Below, piece by piece: positions 13,230-23,862 of a stretch of 64,000 nucleotides of DNA. The notes beneath the pieces are model-generated. The model saw nothing but the letters and a program-made list of their open reading frames with translations, searched no databases and was not told where the DNA came from. The position numbers and the translations under genes were made by a program. Location: NCBI GenBank assembly GCA_021186555.1, contig JAJKFL010000042.1, positions 12,144,781-12,208,780 on the forward strand, given 5' to 3'. Source of the stretch: Reticulitermes speratus (lineage: Eukaryota; Arthropoda; Insecta; Blattodea; Rhinotermitidae). Each line of letters starts with the position of its first letter. Position 1 is the first letter of the stretch.

Positions 13230-13676
13230 TCATTATCTCAAATCACACACTATTTACACCAACCGGTACAATTGTTTACATAGTAAAACATGAATTCTTT
13301 ACAATTGTGCATATACACTGTTTAAAACAAATAAAAGGTGAAAATTGTAGTTGTTGGTTGCGTCTTACATTGGTTAAAATGTTAAAAGTTCTATAAAAGT
13401 TGAATAATCTGTGCTGTTTTGATATCATGAAACATACAATATCCGTTTATCGGAGTTGGTTGCCTGCTGGGTGGTGAGTACAGTAAATATAGAGTTAAAA
13501 TATACGGAATTAATAATTTTAAATTTACTATTCTAAAATAAAATTTCTTAATCCTTAGTTCTGGATTTCCTCTGGCTCTTTCTACTACACGTATTTTTAA
13601 TTCTGTACGACATTTGAAGTAGCCGCAGCTATGTTGTTCTGGATGATGAAGCCTTTCGATAACGACCTGCCCTTTG
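13230..13676. other. No gene seen; flank of hammerhead element
   Basis: Upstream flank, in the sense of the minus-strand ribozyme. A 124-codon minus-strand frame (13391-13765) runs into the neighbouring fold-back repeat and has no recognisable domain. Confidence 0.4.
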
Positions 13677-13927
13677 CGTGATTTCAGACTTCCTCTGTGG
13701 TGTAAACGAGATCTGCTCTCTTTTGGGATTTTACGCAGCGTAGAATTATAGTTTCGTACCGACATTTCGGGTCAACATATCGGTCCCATATTCAAACGTA
13801 AAGCAGTCTAAGAGATTCTTCTTGGACTCCTTGATTCTTGAACATGGGACCGATAGGTTTTCCGAAACGTCGGTAAGGAACTACAATTCTACGCTGTGTA
13901 GAATTCCAAACGAGCGCAGCTCTCAAC
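13677..13927. mobile_element. Fold-back element FB2 of the hammerhead-box class
   Basis: Left arm: leader (13685-13708), then the box CTCTTTTGGGATTTTACGC and CAGCG (13715-13740), then GTCGGTACC-type sequence and a GGGACCGATA hairpin part. The right arm repeats this inverted up to about 13927. Each arm holds a decayed hammerhead (GAAATGTCGGTA left, GAAACGTCGGTA right) whose CTGANGA half is mutated. It is the same subfamily as 15.1-15.3 kb. Confidence 0.65.
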
Positions 13928-14254
13928 CTGCCCTTTACCAATTAACCTGGCGTGGTATTGACATATATTTAAACTTTAATTTCTAATTACATTTTACTTT
14001 TGAATGTCATTACTCTCCAAGAATATATTTGTAAGAAATATTCTTAAATAAGGCACTTCATACAATCAAGAACATTTACAGAAAGCTTAAAATGTCTATC
14101 AATTAGATTCTGTTTAGACATAATGTAGTGTAATATAATATAAAATATACTATAATATAATATAATATACAAACATAAATATTAATCTTCGCCGATGTGT
14201 TGAATATCTCAGCGTCTCTTGTCAGAAAGACATTAAACAATTGTTTGGACGAAC
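13928..14254. other. No gene seen
   Basis: AT-rich, with irregular TAATATAA repetition around 14125-14165. Confidence 0.5.
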
Positions 14255-14402
14255 GCCGTTGTGGCCTAATTTGAGGCAAGATCCAGACATTGCCTGGTGG
14301 AATTGAGAAAACCCACGAATTTTCTCTGGTAGGATATTCGTTGCCCCAGCAGGTATTCGAACCGGCCACCACCCGCTTTACCACCAGAGACACCTAGCTC
14401 GG
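14255..14402 (-). repeat. SINE-E: tRNA-derived SINE head and body
   Basis: On the minus strand a tRNA-like RNA polymerase III promoter is visible: an A-box-like stretch in the first ~30 bases and a B box GGTTCGAATACC about 45 bases in, near 14351-14362. A TTCTCTGG-containing body follows. Only one copy is seen in the window, so family status rests on the promoter layout. Confidence 0.5.
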
Positions 14403-15108
14403 TCAACCCTTTGGAGCTCAGTAGTTTCTGTACGTGCTACCTGTCGTAACGTTACGTAACTTACATTCTGCCCACAAAATCTTTTTATGTGTCTGTATAT
14501 GTTTGTCCCATTCGCCGAATTTTAGCTTCTAGATGTTAATTATTCCTGAATATAATTAGCGTATCTTTTACTTCTAAAAAATGTGGAAACTGGATACTGT
14601 CTTGCCTCTCTGCGGACAATCACCTAGCGCTGTGCTGAACTTCACTTGTTTAATGGGGAAAGTAACTGCGCAGAGGTTATCGACACTTCTGTATGAAGGA
14701 AGCCGTGCTTCGGAAAGTTGGTAGTGTTTATTTAAATATTGATGTAATACTAGGGTCTAAGTGAGTGTTTGACAGTTTTCGTTTACTGTGCAGTGCTGTG
14801 TGTTTGATTGTGGCGTCATTTCAATGTGTTCTGATTGTCTGTGCAAAGGCGCATGGTTAGCCCTTTTAGTTTGCTGACGTTTAGTGAGGCAGTTCAACGA
14901 ACGAAGTGAGTACAAATACAATGAGGAAATATATATTTATATGTAATTAATTTAAAATTTATCAGAAAGCCACGTGCATTCTGTTTTCTTATGATATTGT
15001 GTCAGCACTGGAGTTTATACTATGTCAAGTAGAATTATAAAATTTCAGGTGTTTGTATATGTAAATAATATTTTCAAACGAATTGATCAACAAATTTTGG
15101 ATTTAATG
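14403..15108. other. No gene seen
   Basis: Mixed-composition sequence without a recognisable family. Confidence 0.45.
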
Positions 15109-15335
15109 CGGCCTAGAATGGTAGTTTCCTTACCAACGTTTCGGGACAACGTATCGGTCCCAACTTCAAGGGTCAAGGAGCCCAACAAGAAATTATTTTC
15201 GGACTGCTTGACCCATGAAAGTTGGACCCATAATTTGTTCCCAAAAGTCGGTAGGAATCTACATTCTACGCTGCGTAAAATATCAAAAGAGCGCAGATCT
15301 CATTTACACAGCGGATAAAGCCTCAAATCACGGAA
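15109..15335. mobile_element. Fold-back element FB3 of the hammerhead-box class
   Basis: Inverted arms around 15118-15165 and 15220-15262 read GTCGGTA and GGGACC...GTCCC hairpins in opposite orientation. The right arm continues into the box (ATTCTACGCTGCGTAAAAT, from 15263) and the tail ending near 15335. Both hammerhead cores are mutated: CCTTGAAGTT replaces CCTGAAGAT on the left arm and GAAAC is CAAAA on the right. It is a close relative of the element at 13.7-13.9 kb, 1.2 kb away. Confidence 0.6.
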
Positions 15336-16139
15336 GCAAATACCAGTCCGTGGAAAGACACTTCTTTGATATCTATGCATGTAAAAGCTGAGGAAAAAAA
15401 TAAATTACAGGTTTTTTAATAAAAAAGTAATCTGAGAAGTATTTGGGACTTAGAAGAATGAAGTAAGTGAGCAGTTTAGGATATAACATTCTGTATAGGA
15501 AATTTGTACAGCGTTGTATTTAGTACTGACAAGTTCGTTGATACACCGCAGAACATTTTGCTTGAGTAGGGAAACAACTAATATATAAAAAGCCTCTTGG
15601 AAAGCGACCACTTGAATGACCAAAAAGCAGATGTTAGTATAAATTTAGGGTACATTTTATGATGATATGTAGTGAGAACAGAAGTATCGGTCTAAGAGTC
15701 ATGGCCAATGGAGAGGGTTTTTTTTAATTGGAAAACTGTACCTTCACTATCTGCCACAATAACGCTATTTACTTACTCAACTTCTTTCAGAAGCTTTTCT
15801 TCTGTAGTTACGAATGTGAGTGTGTTTTCAAAAAATTATTTTTTGCCCCTTACTCTTATTATTTCAAAGGTTATTATGGATTAGTTTTGTGTTTATAAAT
15901 TACCTCCAGGTTAAGTAAATAAATCGTTCAGCCTCCCGAATATACTGTGTGTGCCTGAAGTGTATTTCAATGTTTTGTTAAAAATGGAATGTCTAAGGTA
16001 AACCATTGTAAGTTCCCATAGAGTTCCATTTGACCGACTGTGCTATCAGTGAGGGTGGGCTCGCGCTTGTGTTGTTTACACACATGAGTTGAACAACAGA
16101 GTAGTATATATTAATTCAGGTTTTCCAATTTATTTCCCG
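15336..16139. other. No gene seen
   Basis: AT-rich; no recognisable features. Confidence 0.5.
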
Positions 16140-16383
16140 CCGGTCCCGATGACCGTGCCTGTCAAAAGCTTAGGTCTGCGGCCGCTATATTGCCGGGATC
16201 GCGGGTTTGAATTCCGCTGAGGGCATGGATATTTGTCTCTTGTGTATGTAGCCTCTGCGACGAGCTGATCACTCTTTCAGAGGAGTCCTAACGGATGTGT
16301 GTGTCTAATTGTGTGTGATATAGGAACTTGAAAGATGAGGCGACCTGCAACCGAGTTGGGCTATTGCGCCGCCAAAAAAATAT
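16140..16383 (+). repeat. SINE-C copy
   Basis: tRNA-derived SINE. A polymerase III B box, GGGTTTGAATTCC, lies near 16203-16215, about 55 bases into the unit. The body matches the minus-strand copies at 45.8 and 59.1 kb through GCGACGAGCTGATC and CAGAGGAGTCCTAACGG. It ends in GGGCTATTGCGCCGCC and an A-run, the usual SINE tail. Confidence 0.8.
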
Positions 16384-16715
16384 ATTTCTTTCACAGTAAA
16401 AGGTCTCTTTTTTATCATAACAGGACATACATCTGTTTTTGATAGTTTAATCAATCCATATTAAATTCTATTTCTTCAATCTTGCTACTTTTTTTACTGT
16501 CGTGTTTTCTGTAAATATCCTTTATTAGGCTATTGTAATAGGTTTCAAGTCGCTACAATATCTTTCACCTGGCAGAAGTCGACAAATCGCCAGGTACTAG
16601 CATTAACTGCCACTTGTCGTTTTGGTAGTATCAGAAAATTCGGATTATTCACAATTATAATGAGGCCTAATATAGTTACAAGACACCTTCTTATAGATCA
16701 GAGTATTTGTACAAG
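16384..16715. other. No gene seen
   Basis: AT-rich sequence up to the target duplication of the next insertion. Confidence 0.5.
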
Positions 16716-17025
16716 TATGCCTGCACACGCACCACTTCCTTCGGAGGGGAAGTAAAGCCGTCGGTCCCATGTCGTAGATTTACGGCATGTAAAAGAACCT
16801 TACGGGCATGAATAGAAATGTTTCGTAAGCTAAATTCAAAGCCTCCATTTCTCACCCAAGTCTCCTGACTGCCTGCCAGATGGCTCTGGCGGTCACATCA
16901 GGATCGATAGAACAGTAGCGCGGCCAGTTGGCCAGTCACCAACTGCCACGATTGCGCACGACCCAGTAACCTCGGAAAGAGGGGGCAAGAGGAGGCCCGA
17001 GCACATATAGGGCTGCTGAGCCATG

Positions 17026-17066
<41 letters not shown>

Positions 17067-17077
17067 GCCTGCACACG
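16716..17077 (+). mobile_element. Retroposed element with 14-bp target duplication and TTA tail
   Basis: TATGCCTGCACACG occurs at 16716-16729 and exactly again at 17064-17077. Between them is a GC-richer unit starting with TTCGGAGGGGAAGTAAAGCC and ending GCTGAGCCATGG followed by a long TTA run. A microsatellite-like tail plus a target duplication is typical of SINEs or LINE 3' ends. The opening segment is a repeat I recall from other insects. No ORF survives. Confidence 0.75.
17027..17065. repeat. (TTA)n microsatellite
   Basis: About thirteen TTA units forming the 3' tail of the preceding retroposed unit. The poly-Ile translation is an artefact. Confidence 0.95.
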
Positions 17078-17574
17078 ACAAATTAAAAGGAGGCATATTA
17101 ATTAATATTTAATATTTTCTTGGCTGGTAAGGAAGAATTTCCTTAGAACTTTCAATTGATGGACCATTTCAACTCTGCAATAATTCTCTTTTCCCCACCT
17201 ACAGAAGTAAAAGCTTTAGCTTAGTGTGCAAACACACAGAATTGTATTTTGTTGTGTTTCCAATTGTTACTTCACTTTATCTATTATCATAACTCTACGT
17301 AGCTACGTATGTTCTTTAAAATAACATTTTACTGCGTATACTGAGTGCTGAATGCGGATGGTAGCTTTCCTCACTGTACCTACCGCCGCATTTCAAATAA
17401 TAAGTAATTACGTCCCCTAATTTTCCGTATCATCCCCCGTCTATACTTAGCCACACAAGAGATCTGGGCTCATTTTTACGATAAATTACATCTATGTTTT
17501 TACTGTAATGTAAATAGGTTTCACAAACTCTTAAACAGCTAATTCATCAGCAAATTAAATTTTTGTTTAAATTT
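17078..17574. other. No gene seen
   Basis: AT-rich sequence without recognised families. Confidence 0.5.
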
Positions 17575-17698
17575 GAGAAACTGATGATAATGTAGAAGTT
17601 TTCTCTGAAACGTCAGTATATTTGTGCCAAACTACACGGCGTCACATCCCATAAAACACTAATTTTGGTATTCACCGCCGTGAGAAAGTCAAAATTAG
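17575..17698 (+). mobile_element. Solo hammerhead-box element
   Basis: One non-inverted copy of the whole unit. The hammerhead has a perfect CTGATGA core (17581-17587), extra T, a weak AGAA/TTCT stem II, GAAAC (17607-17611), GTCA loop and GTA (17616-17618). The box TACACGGCGTCACATCCC follows at about 17633-17650, then a tail with ACCGCCGTGAGAAAG ending near 17698. Stem I pairing is weak. This copy shows the order ribozyme, box, tail without a fold-back partner. Confidence 0.6.
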
Positions 17699-18704
17699 CT
17701 GAGGCAAGAATACCTGCAGCTAAACCCGCAGTTCCCCATACGCCGTTATGGCGTGGTGTTTTAAGTACAGAGGCATCTCTACCTTTACCTTATGCTCTAC
17801 ACAACATCGATTACTGTCGATTCCTGATATCTGGCCCACGTTTTCTTGGCCCACCTATGCATATGGGTCTTCAATTTTCTCCGCTCTTCCTTGTTCTTAG
17901 ACAGATTACGCAGCCAAGGATTGCTATTTTCTAACAAACTAAACAGAATAACAATGTACGGTTACTTAAAATAATACACTACATCTTTACAACTAAATTT
18001 CACACGCAAAGATGCAAGGATAATATTAAAATGGATAATTTATTTAAGAAGACAGCTGGGTTCATCTGCCTAGAATAAGGTCCATTAAGGTTCACATCTT
18101 GTTCACAACAGACCTCTGCTTGATTATGAGCCAGTTGAATCTAATCTAAAATCTCACGCACTGTTCTTTAAGAACAATTTTAATAATATCCTCCAAATTT
18201 CGCTTAGACGTTTCAAGCGTGCCTCACCCTTCATGTTTCTCAACGACCTGTAGGTTTTACTTCTCCTATCACCACGTGTATGCAACATATTCCTCCCACT
18301 TCACCCCCTTAATCTAATCACCCTGATGTTCTTTTCCATGAAAAGTAAAAATTGTTCACTCCGTTACATAAAGGTCTCAGTTTCCCTCTTTTTTATCTCT
18401 CTATTGTCAAAATTTTCTCTTCCGTACTTTGACGTCAAATACCCCAATCTAATTTACTAAATTACGACATGAGAGCCTCCAGACCCACTTTAAAATACAT
18501 AAAACGAACCGGAGAGAATTATAGTTTTTTTTTATTATGGTCTTTACCCTTTTCAAAAGGAAATAAGAAAAATTTTCCGTAATTTAATTAATTTTCAGGA
18601 ATGTAATATTAATTGTTTCTGATGTCTTCAAAACTCTACAGCTGTTGTATGAAAAAAATGCCCGTGTAAAAGGCTCAAAAATTCAAAGTAGAAATCATGT
18701 AGAG

Positions 18705-18707
<3 letters not shown>

Positions 18708-18742
<35 letters not shown>
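18708..18742. repeat. (AT)n microsatellite
   Basis: Uninterrupted TA/AT run of about 35 bases. Confidence 0.95.
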
Positions 18743-18744
<2 letters not shown>

Positions 18745-18830
18745 ACGCCTTATTTTGCCTAAAAACTTCTATTGTATACAGAGTGATTACCTTCTCTGTG
18801 GATAATAGCATATATTTAATCCATTACAAT

Positions 18831-18844
18831 GTGTGTGTGTGTGT
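18831..18844. repeat. (TG)n microsatellite
   Basis: Seven tandem GT units. Confidence 0.9.
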
Positions 18845-21496
18845 TAATATATATTCGCATAGGCCCTTAAATTGTTTTACGATTGCAAGTGTCGTTTATA
18901 TAAACAGAATTCAGGCAGTAAAATTTGTGATTCAAAATAATTTTAATGACGACATTATACAAAGTGACTTTAAAAGACTTATGCCCATCTTCCTTTTACT
19001 GAGCTACTAGCCGAATGCAGGTTGGAGAGTCTTTCTTGGAGCATAAACTTAAAGAATTATTGAGCTGTTTGTCTCACTGATTGTCACAATTTCCAAAAAG
19101 AGTTAAAAAGCAAAGTCGGTTCTCCTTATGCTACAGTGCATTTACTTCTGTTCACAATCAGAAAAAAAGAAAATAAAAAGAAAGTCACTCCCATATACAT
19201 ACAAAGAACAGAGAGGAGGAGAGGTACCAGAGATGTTGAAGTGAAGGAATAATGAATCCTTGTCTTTCAATAATGAAAGATCATTTTGAAACCCTCATTT
19301 TATCATCTGCTCTTTTCCCCCACTTTAATTCCGCCTATCGGTACAGCAGACTTTTACAACGAAAACTCAGAAATTGGACTCAAGACCCTGCAATTAATTA
19401 GGGTCCAGAAGATCGTATTGCCATCCTCTACCCCAGACCCTACTTCTGATACGTAATCGCAGCCATGTTTAATTTGTAACAGTCAAAAGCGGGAAACGTA
19501 CAAAGGAATTTTTTTTTTTGTTTACGGGGTCATTGTAACTAAGCCTGTGCTTATTGGAGATCCGATCTCCTGTGAGAGTAGACTTAACTTCCCGACTATT
19601 TAAAAAAGAGTTCTCTAAAGAAATGTTCTACACAAACAAATCAGAACAGGTGATGACCATTAGGTACAGGCAGGTTTTAAATCTACGCGTTGGGCAATGC
19701 GTGACGATGAGAGAAGGAGGCAGATTGCGAAGAATGTAAATCTTAGGACCAGGTTAGTTGGGGTTTTATATCCTTAGCGTTGGAGATCTGCGTAGTTGTA
19801 ACTGGAGATCTTTTTCACAACACAACCTTACAGTGAAACTCTTCCGTACTTATGCACCAAGCCTTGCTTAGCTTATGCAGCTTATGAGGCGTACAAATAC
19901 AAATGTAGAGAGTTCCGGCTCCACCAAACTGCTAGGGTATGATATTATTAAAAAGTAATAAATTTAAAATATATTGGCTTTCATGCGGTTTTAATAAACT
20001 AAAAATCATTGGTATATTATTTAAAAATATTACTTATAACTGAATTTTCCTTGAATGTTTTTCATTTAATAACTCTCTCAATATTAAGAAAATTAATAAT
20101 CCTGTCATTTTCACCTGACAAAGTCTGTTCATCTCATTTAACAATGGTTTTAGAAGTTTATTTTATTGTGTTCCTTGAGCTAACTACTTAATTAAGGCGT
20201 GGTGTAATGTTTATGCACGCCTGTCTCTGTCCACATGTCAAAAGCTTCAGACAAAGCAGCAGTTAGCACATTCCATTAATTTTGAATATAAGAGCGGATC
20301 CACATTTGTCACAATTTGAGCACAAGGGAGGCGCCGCCACTTCTTGATTCTTGTATTCAGATTCCTTGAATTTGGCCCTCTGACCTGTCCAGATTTGGAA
20401 TTGACTCTTAACATTTTTAACATTCATTTCTTTGGTAATAATTTGGACTAAGCATCGGTCCATCATTAGACCTCCACGCTTTCAGGAAAAAGCAACACAA
20501 ATGCAGACTTATGGTCACACCTGGAGGAAATTCGAACCCAAGGTGTCAGAGATTGATTGCCTCAGACACCAGCGTCTTTCTTTATTTATCTATTCGTAGT
20601 TTATTTGATTAAGGTGTCACTAACACAATATAGACAGAAACCACTAGTAAAGGACAGTGAATATTAAATTGGAAATTATAGGTAAGAAAGCAGTCGTGGC
20701 TTATTTTAATATACGATCCCGGAATTAGCACTAAACTACAGAGTAAAACCACAAGACGTCTCGGTCAGAATATTCGGTACCTCATACTCGAAACAGGAAG
20801 GGCGCTAAACCACGTCAGAAGCTTGCTGTCTTTACGTAATTACTGAATTAAAATGCATAATTTCCTTAATTAAGCAAGCTAGCATGTGGTAGCTATGTAG
20901 GCTTATTAAAGCATATCTTTTTTAAAGACCAATTAGTTAAACAAAAGCATATGCCTGCGAGAAAGCAGTTGTCGAGGAATGGAGGATGTAATTTTATTTA
21001 TTTTTTATTTTCCGTTTATAAAACTTAAATACAAATAGCAAGTGTTTCTTTACAACAAGAACATTCGAACTCACGGAAAAAAAAGAGTGTGGCATAATCG
21101 TGCAGAGAGCGCCTCTGTAGATTCTGGATCAACGTGTAACGTGCCTTGCAAGTGTCTCTTTTAGTGAGTGTAGTAGTATACAGCACACGGGGGTACGTAA
21201 GACGCTGCAATGTGCTTGAATTAGGAATGTTAAGCCACAAGACACGGTGAGTATTCGTATTAAGGAATAAGAATAGGAAGATCCTTTAATTGCAAAAAGC
21301 ACGTCGATTACCGCAACACAGATTGGCGCAAAGTCCCATGTCTAAAAACGTTCTCTAATTCCGCCGTCTTTCTGAGACAGTACCTGCATGTTTTTCGGAA
21401 ATACTTCGAAAATATCAAAGTAGAGGGAAGAATTTGACATTTCAAATGGTAAATCTAAATATTTTGTTGGTAAAATTTAATTAATATGTTGACTCT

Positions 21497-21637
21497 ACTC
21501 TCAACATTGATTTCAGGCTTCCGCCGCGATGTTGATGAAATCAGTGGTCTTTTGGGTGATTACACGGCGTCGTGTGGTTAATAATTATCACACGACGCCG
21601 TGTAATTACCCAAAAGACCACAGATTACTCTCAACAT
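21497..21637. mobile_element. 119-bp palindromic fold-back element FB4 with 11-bp target duplication
   Basis: ACTCTCAACAT occurs at 21497-21507 and again at 21627-21637, bounding a 119-bp insert. The insert starts with a leader (TGATTTCAGGCTTCCGCCGC), then a near-perfect hairpin: arms 21539-21577 and 21586-21626 with two mismatches and a ~9-base loop. Each arm is the box shared with the hammerhead elements. There is no ribozyme in between, so it is the smallest form of the class. It must rely on another element's enzymes. Confidence 0.8.
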
Positions 21638-23730
21638 ATCTTTGCGACACACTGTATTAAAATCGACATTGAAACCCCATAGGGGGCGCATAACAGACCT
21701 TAAGGAAATTAGAATTCGGAATTATAGCAGATTCTTTTCTACAGATCCCAATAAAAGTCTTTATTTCTTTGCGCTTGAGTCTGTTATATTACGGGATATG
21801 ACGCCGTGGTGTATACTAGAAGTGTTCTGAATTTTAACATGTCTGTACTATTTCCATCAGCGGAAACTGTTTTACATTTCTACCAGAGTGAGGTTATTTT
21901 CCGTCTACTCTCATGATGGAGGCATTAAGATTTTCTGACACGCCAGTGCACTTTTGAAATACACAATTTTTCTTTTTGACAGCGATCTTAAACTGTAGGA
22001 TGCCTTTGTAAATATAACCTGTCACTTAAGCATGTGAGTAGAGCCCAATTTGTATCAATGAAAAATTCTCAGCGTAATACGCGTGTACGTTAAGGAAATA
22101 ATATTAACACTGTTTGTGCTCAGAGCCTTGTTTCCTTTCTGCATGCCCGTATAATGTGCAAAGACTGTACCCCTGTGAAACTTCGTACGGCGCCTTTGAA
22201 GTGGTTTGGTCTCGCCTCAGTTCTGCCAGTGCTCTGACTCCTTAAGTTTAGACTTAATTAGTGCTTCTAATCTTCAATTAAATTAAGCCGAGTGAAGTCA
22301 AGTTTATTTCAATATGACTCGGCGACTCCAACTGTGTGTGTTTGTGGGCATAATGAGAAGCCAAGACGGTGTCGGGGGTGGCAGGGAGTTGTCTTAGAGG
22401 GCGCACTGCAGACTGAGGAGTAAGATAAAACTTGAACTGGAGAATAGAAGATTGCTTTCACACTGAGCTTGGCGGTTTCACAGCAACTAGACTTCAAAGT
22501 GAAATTAAGGTAAATTGTGATAAAAGTACAGACAGCTCGAAATGTCTGTCTTGAATCTTTCAAGGCGATGATATTTACTGTGTAGCCCCATGACTGAGAC
22601 TGTACTACGCATTTTATCCAGGTCAAGATAAAGTTGTTGAAACATTCGCAGTTTTACAAGAAATAGGTTTCAACGTGTTCATGTTTACTGGATTGGCCAG
22701 TTCGAGGAGAGTGAAATTGTTGGTACATATAGAAGTTAGGGGTAAATTAGGAAGGTGCACAGAAGTTCAGTTGACAGGTTGAAAGCAGAAAGAAAAGTTG
22801 AACCTTTAGGATAAGCGGCCAGTTTATTTTGTGAATACGGTGATGAAATCTCTGATTTTTTTAATAATTGGTTATGTTATTTACCGTGTGAGAGACTGTC
22901 ATGTTCTCATAAATTACTATGCTCCGTAGCACTCATTAAATAATGTTTTGCCTCACCATTTCCATAAACACAATTCTATAAAGACGTGTCAAGGAATAGA
23001 GGCAAAGCTCCACGCCTTCTTAAACTCGACACTAGAAGAACGTGAATAGTCATTCAAGCTCTGACAAATCACTTCCATTTACGAATCTCGTCACTTTTCT
23101 CTTAGTAGCCTGGCTGTATTTTATAGTCACTCGCGACGAGTGACAGGAATCGAAACCTTTCCTTTCGGATTATGGTCATATATGCATAAAAAGTAAGTTG
23201 TCATAGTGAATATTACGTGTTTGAATGCACTATCCTTGTACTGGTATGCTGAAACTATTACACTCTTTGCATATTTCCAAAGCAATTCCTCTACTGCGCC
23301 TCCAAGACTAGTATCACACAGTACTTGAAATTTTTGTCTAGTTGTTTCCCCCCACTCTCCTGCTTCTGCTGCCAGACGTCTGAGCCCATGTATCATTGTC
23401 ATTGGGGGAGCTAAAGTGATGTCTAATGAGAGAATACAAACCCCTTAGAATTGCTACATATGTCACCAGAAACTCCTTAACCTCCTCACAAGTTTTCTGG
23501 TTCTCTAGAGAATTAGAGTCGTGTTCGTCATCGACTATATTGCCTGCTAAATAAGGCTTCGTACAAGAAATACAAAATTACCTTCAAATTATAAAACCTA
23601 AACAGACTATATTAAGAAAGGGACAGGTTTTAAATAATTTCCTTACACCGTAGAATATAAGAGTACCTTTTATATTACATTAAAGGAAATTTTGTCATTC
23701 GTAAAAGGTTCTGGCGATGGTATGTAACAT
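21638..23730. other. No gene seen; stray hammerhead-box end
   Basis: A lone copy of the box (GGGATATGACGCCGTGGTGT) lies at about 21794-21813. The rest has no recognised family. Minus-strand frames at 22309-22626 and 23127-23402 have no motif. Confidence 0.5.
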
Positions 23731-23862
23731 TGAGAACTAATTGCTTTCTGGACTTTGTCTCCCTCCCTCTTCACCTGAAGACGGAAGCAGATCCAGCTTC
23801 CGAAACGTCATGATTTTAGATTTCCGGACGATGGACAAAGTTCAGAAACCAATTAGTTCTCA
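23731..23862 (+). mobile_element. Fold-back element with central hammerhead
   Basis: Arms 23731-23759 and 23834-23862 are inverted copies with two mismatches in 29. Between them is a hammerhead-like motif on the plus strand: CTGAAGA (23775-23781), stem II GGAAGC/GCTTCC of six pairs, GAAAC (23801-23805), then GTCATGA instead of the expected NNNNGTA. The flank ACGATGGACAAAG resembles the flank of the 33.9 kb motif. It appears to be a separate hammerhead class, probably uncleavable at the altered triplet. Confidence 0.6.

Larger units (their letters stand above)
17699..21496. other. No gene seen; microsatellites
   Basis: About 3.8 kb without recognisable genes. Holds the AT and TG runs listed separately. 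Frames at 18645-19010 and 19554-19739 have no motif. Confidence 0.5.

Noticed and set aside
13391..13765. 124-codon minus-strand frame
   Set aside because: Its start lies in the fold-back element FB2 arm; no domain and AT-biased composition.
16893..17096. Poly-Ile minus-strand frame
   Set aside because: Translation of the TTA microsatellite.
22600..22860. Possible diverged LINE tail
   Set aside because: Only loose similarity of spacing; no WAGH, GRP or W-R motif could be aligned.
23127..23402. 91-codon minus-strand frame with HGLRRLAAEAGEW
   Set aside because: No family recognised, and no second copy in the window to support it as a repeat.
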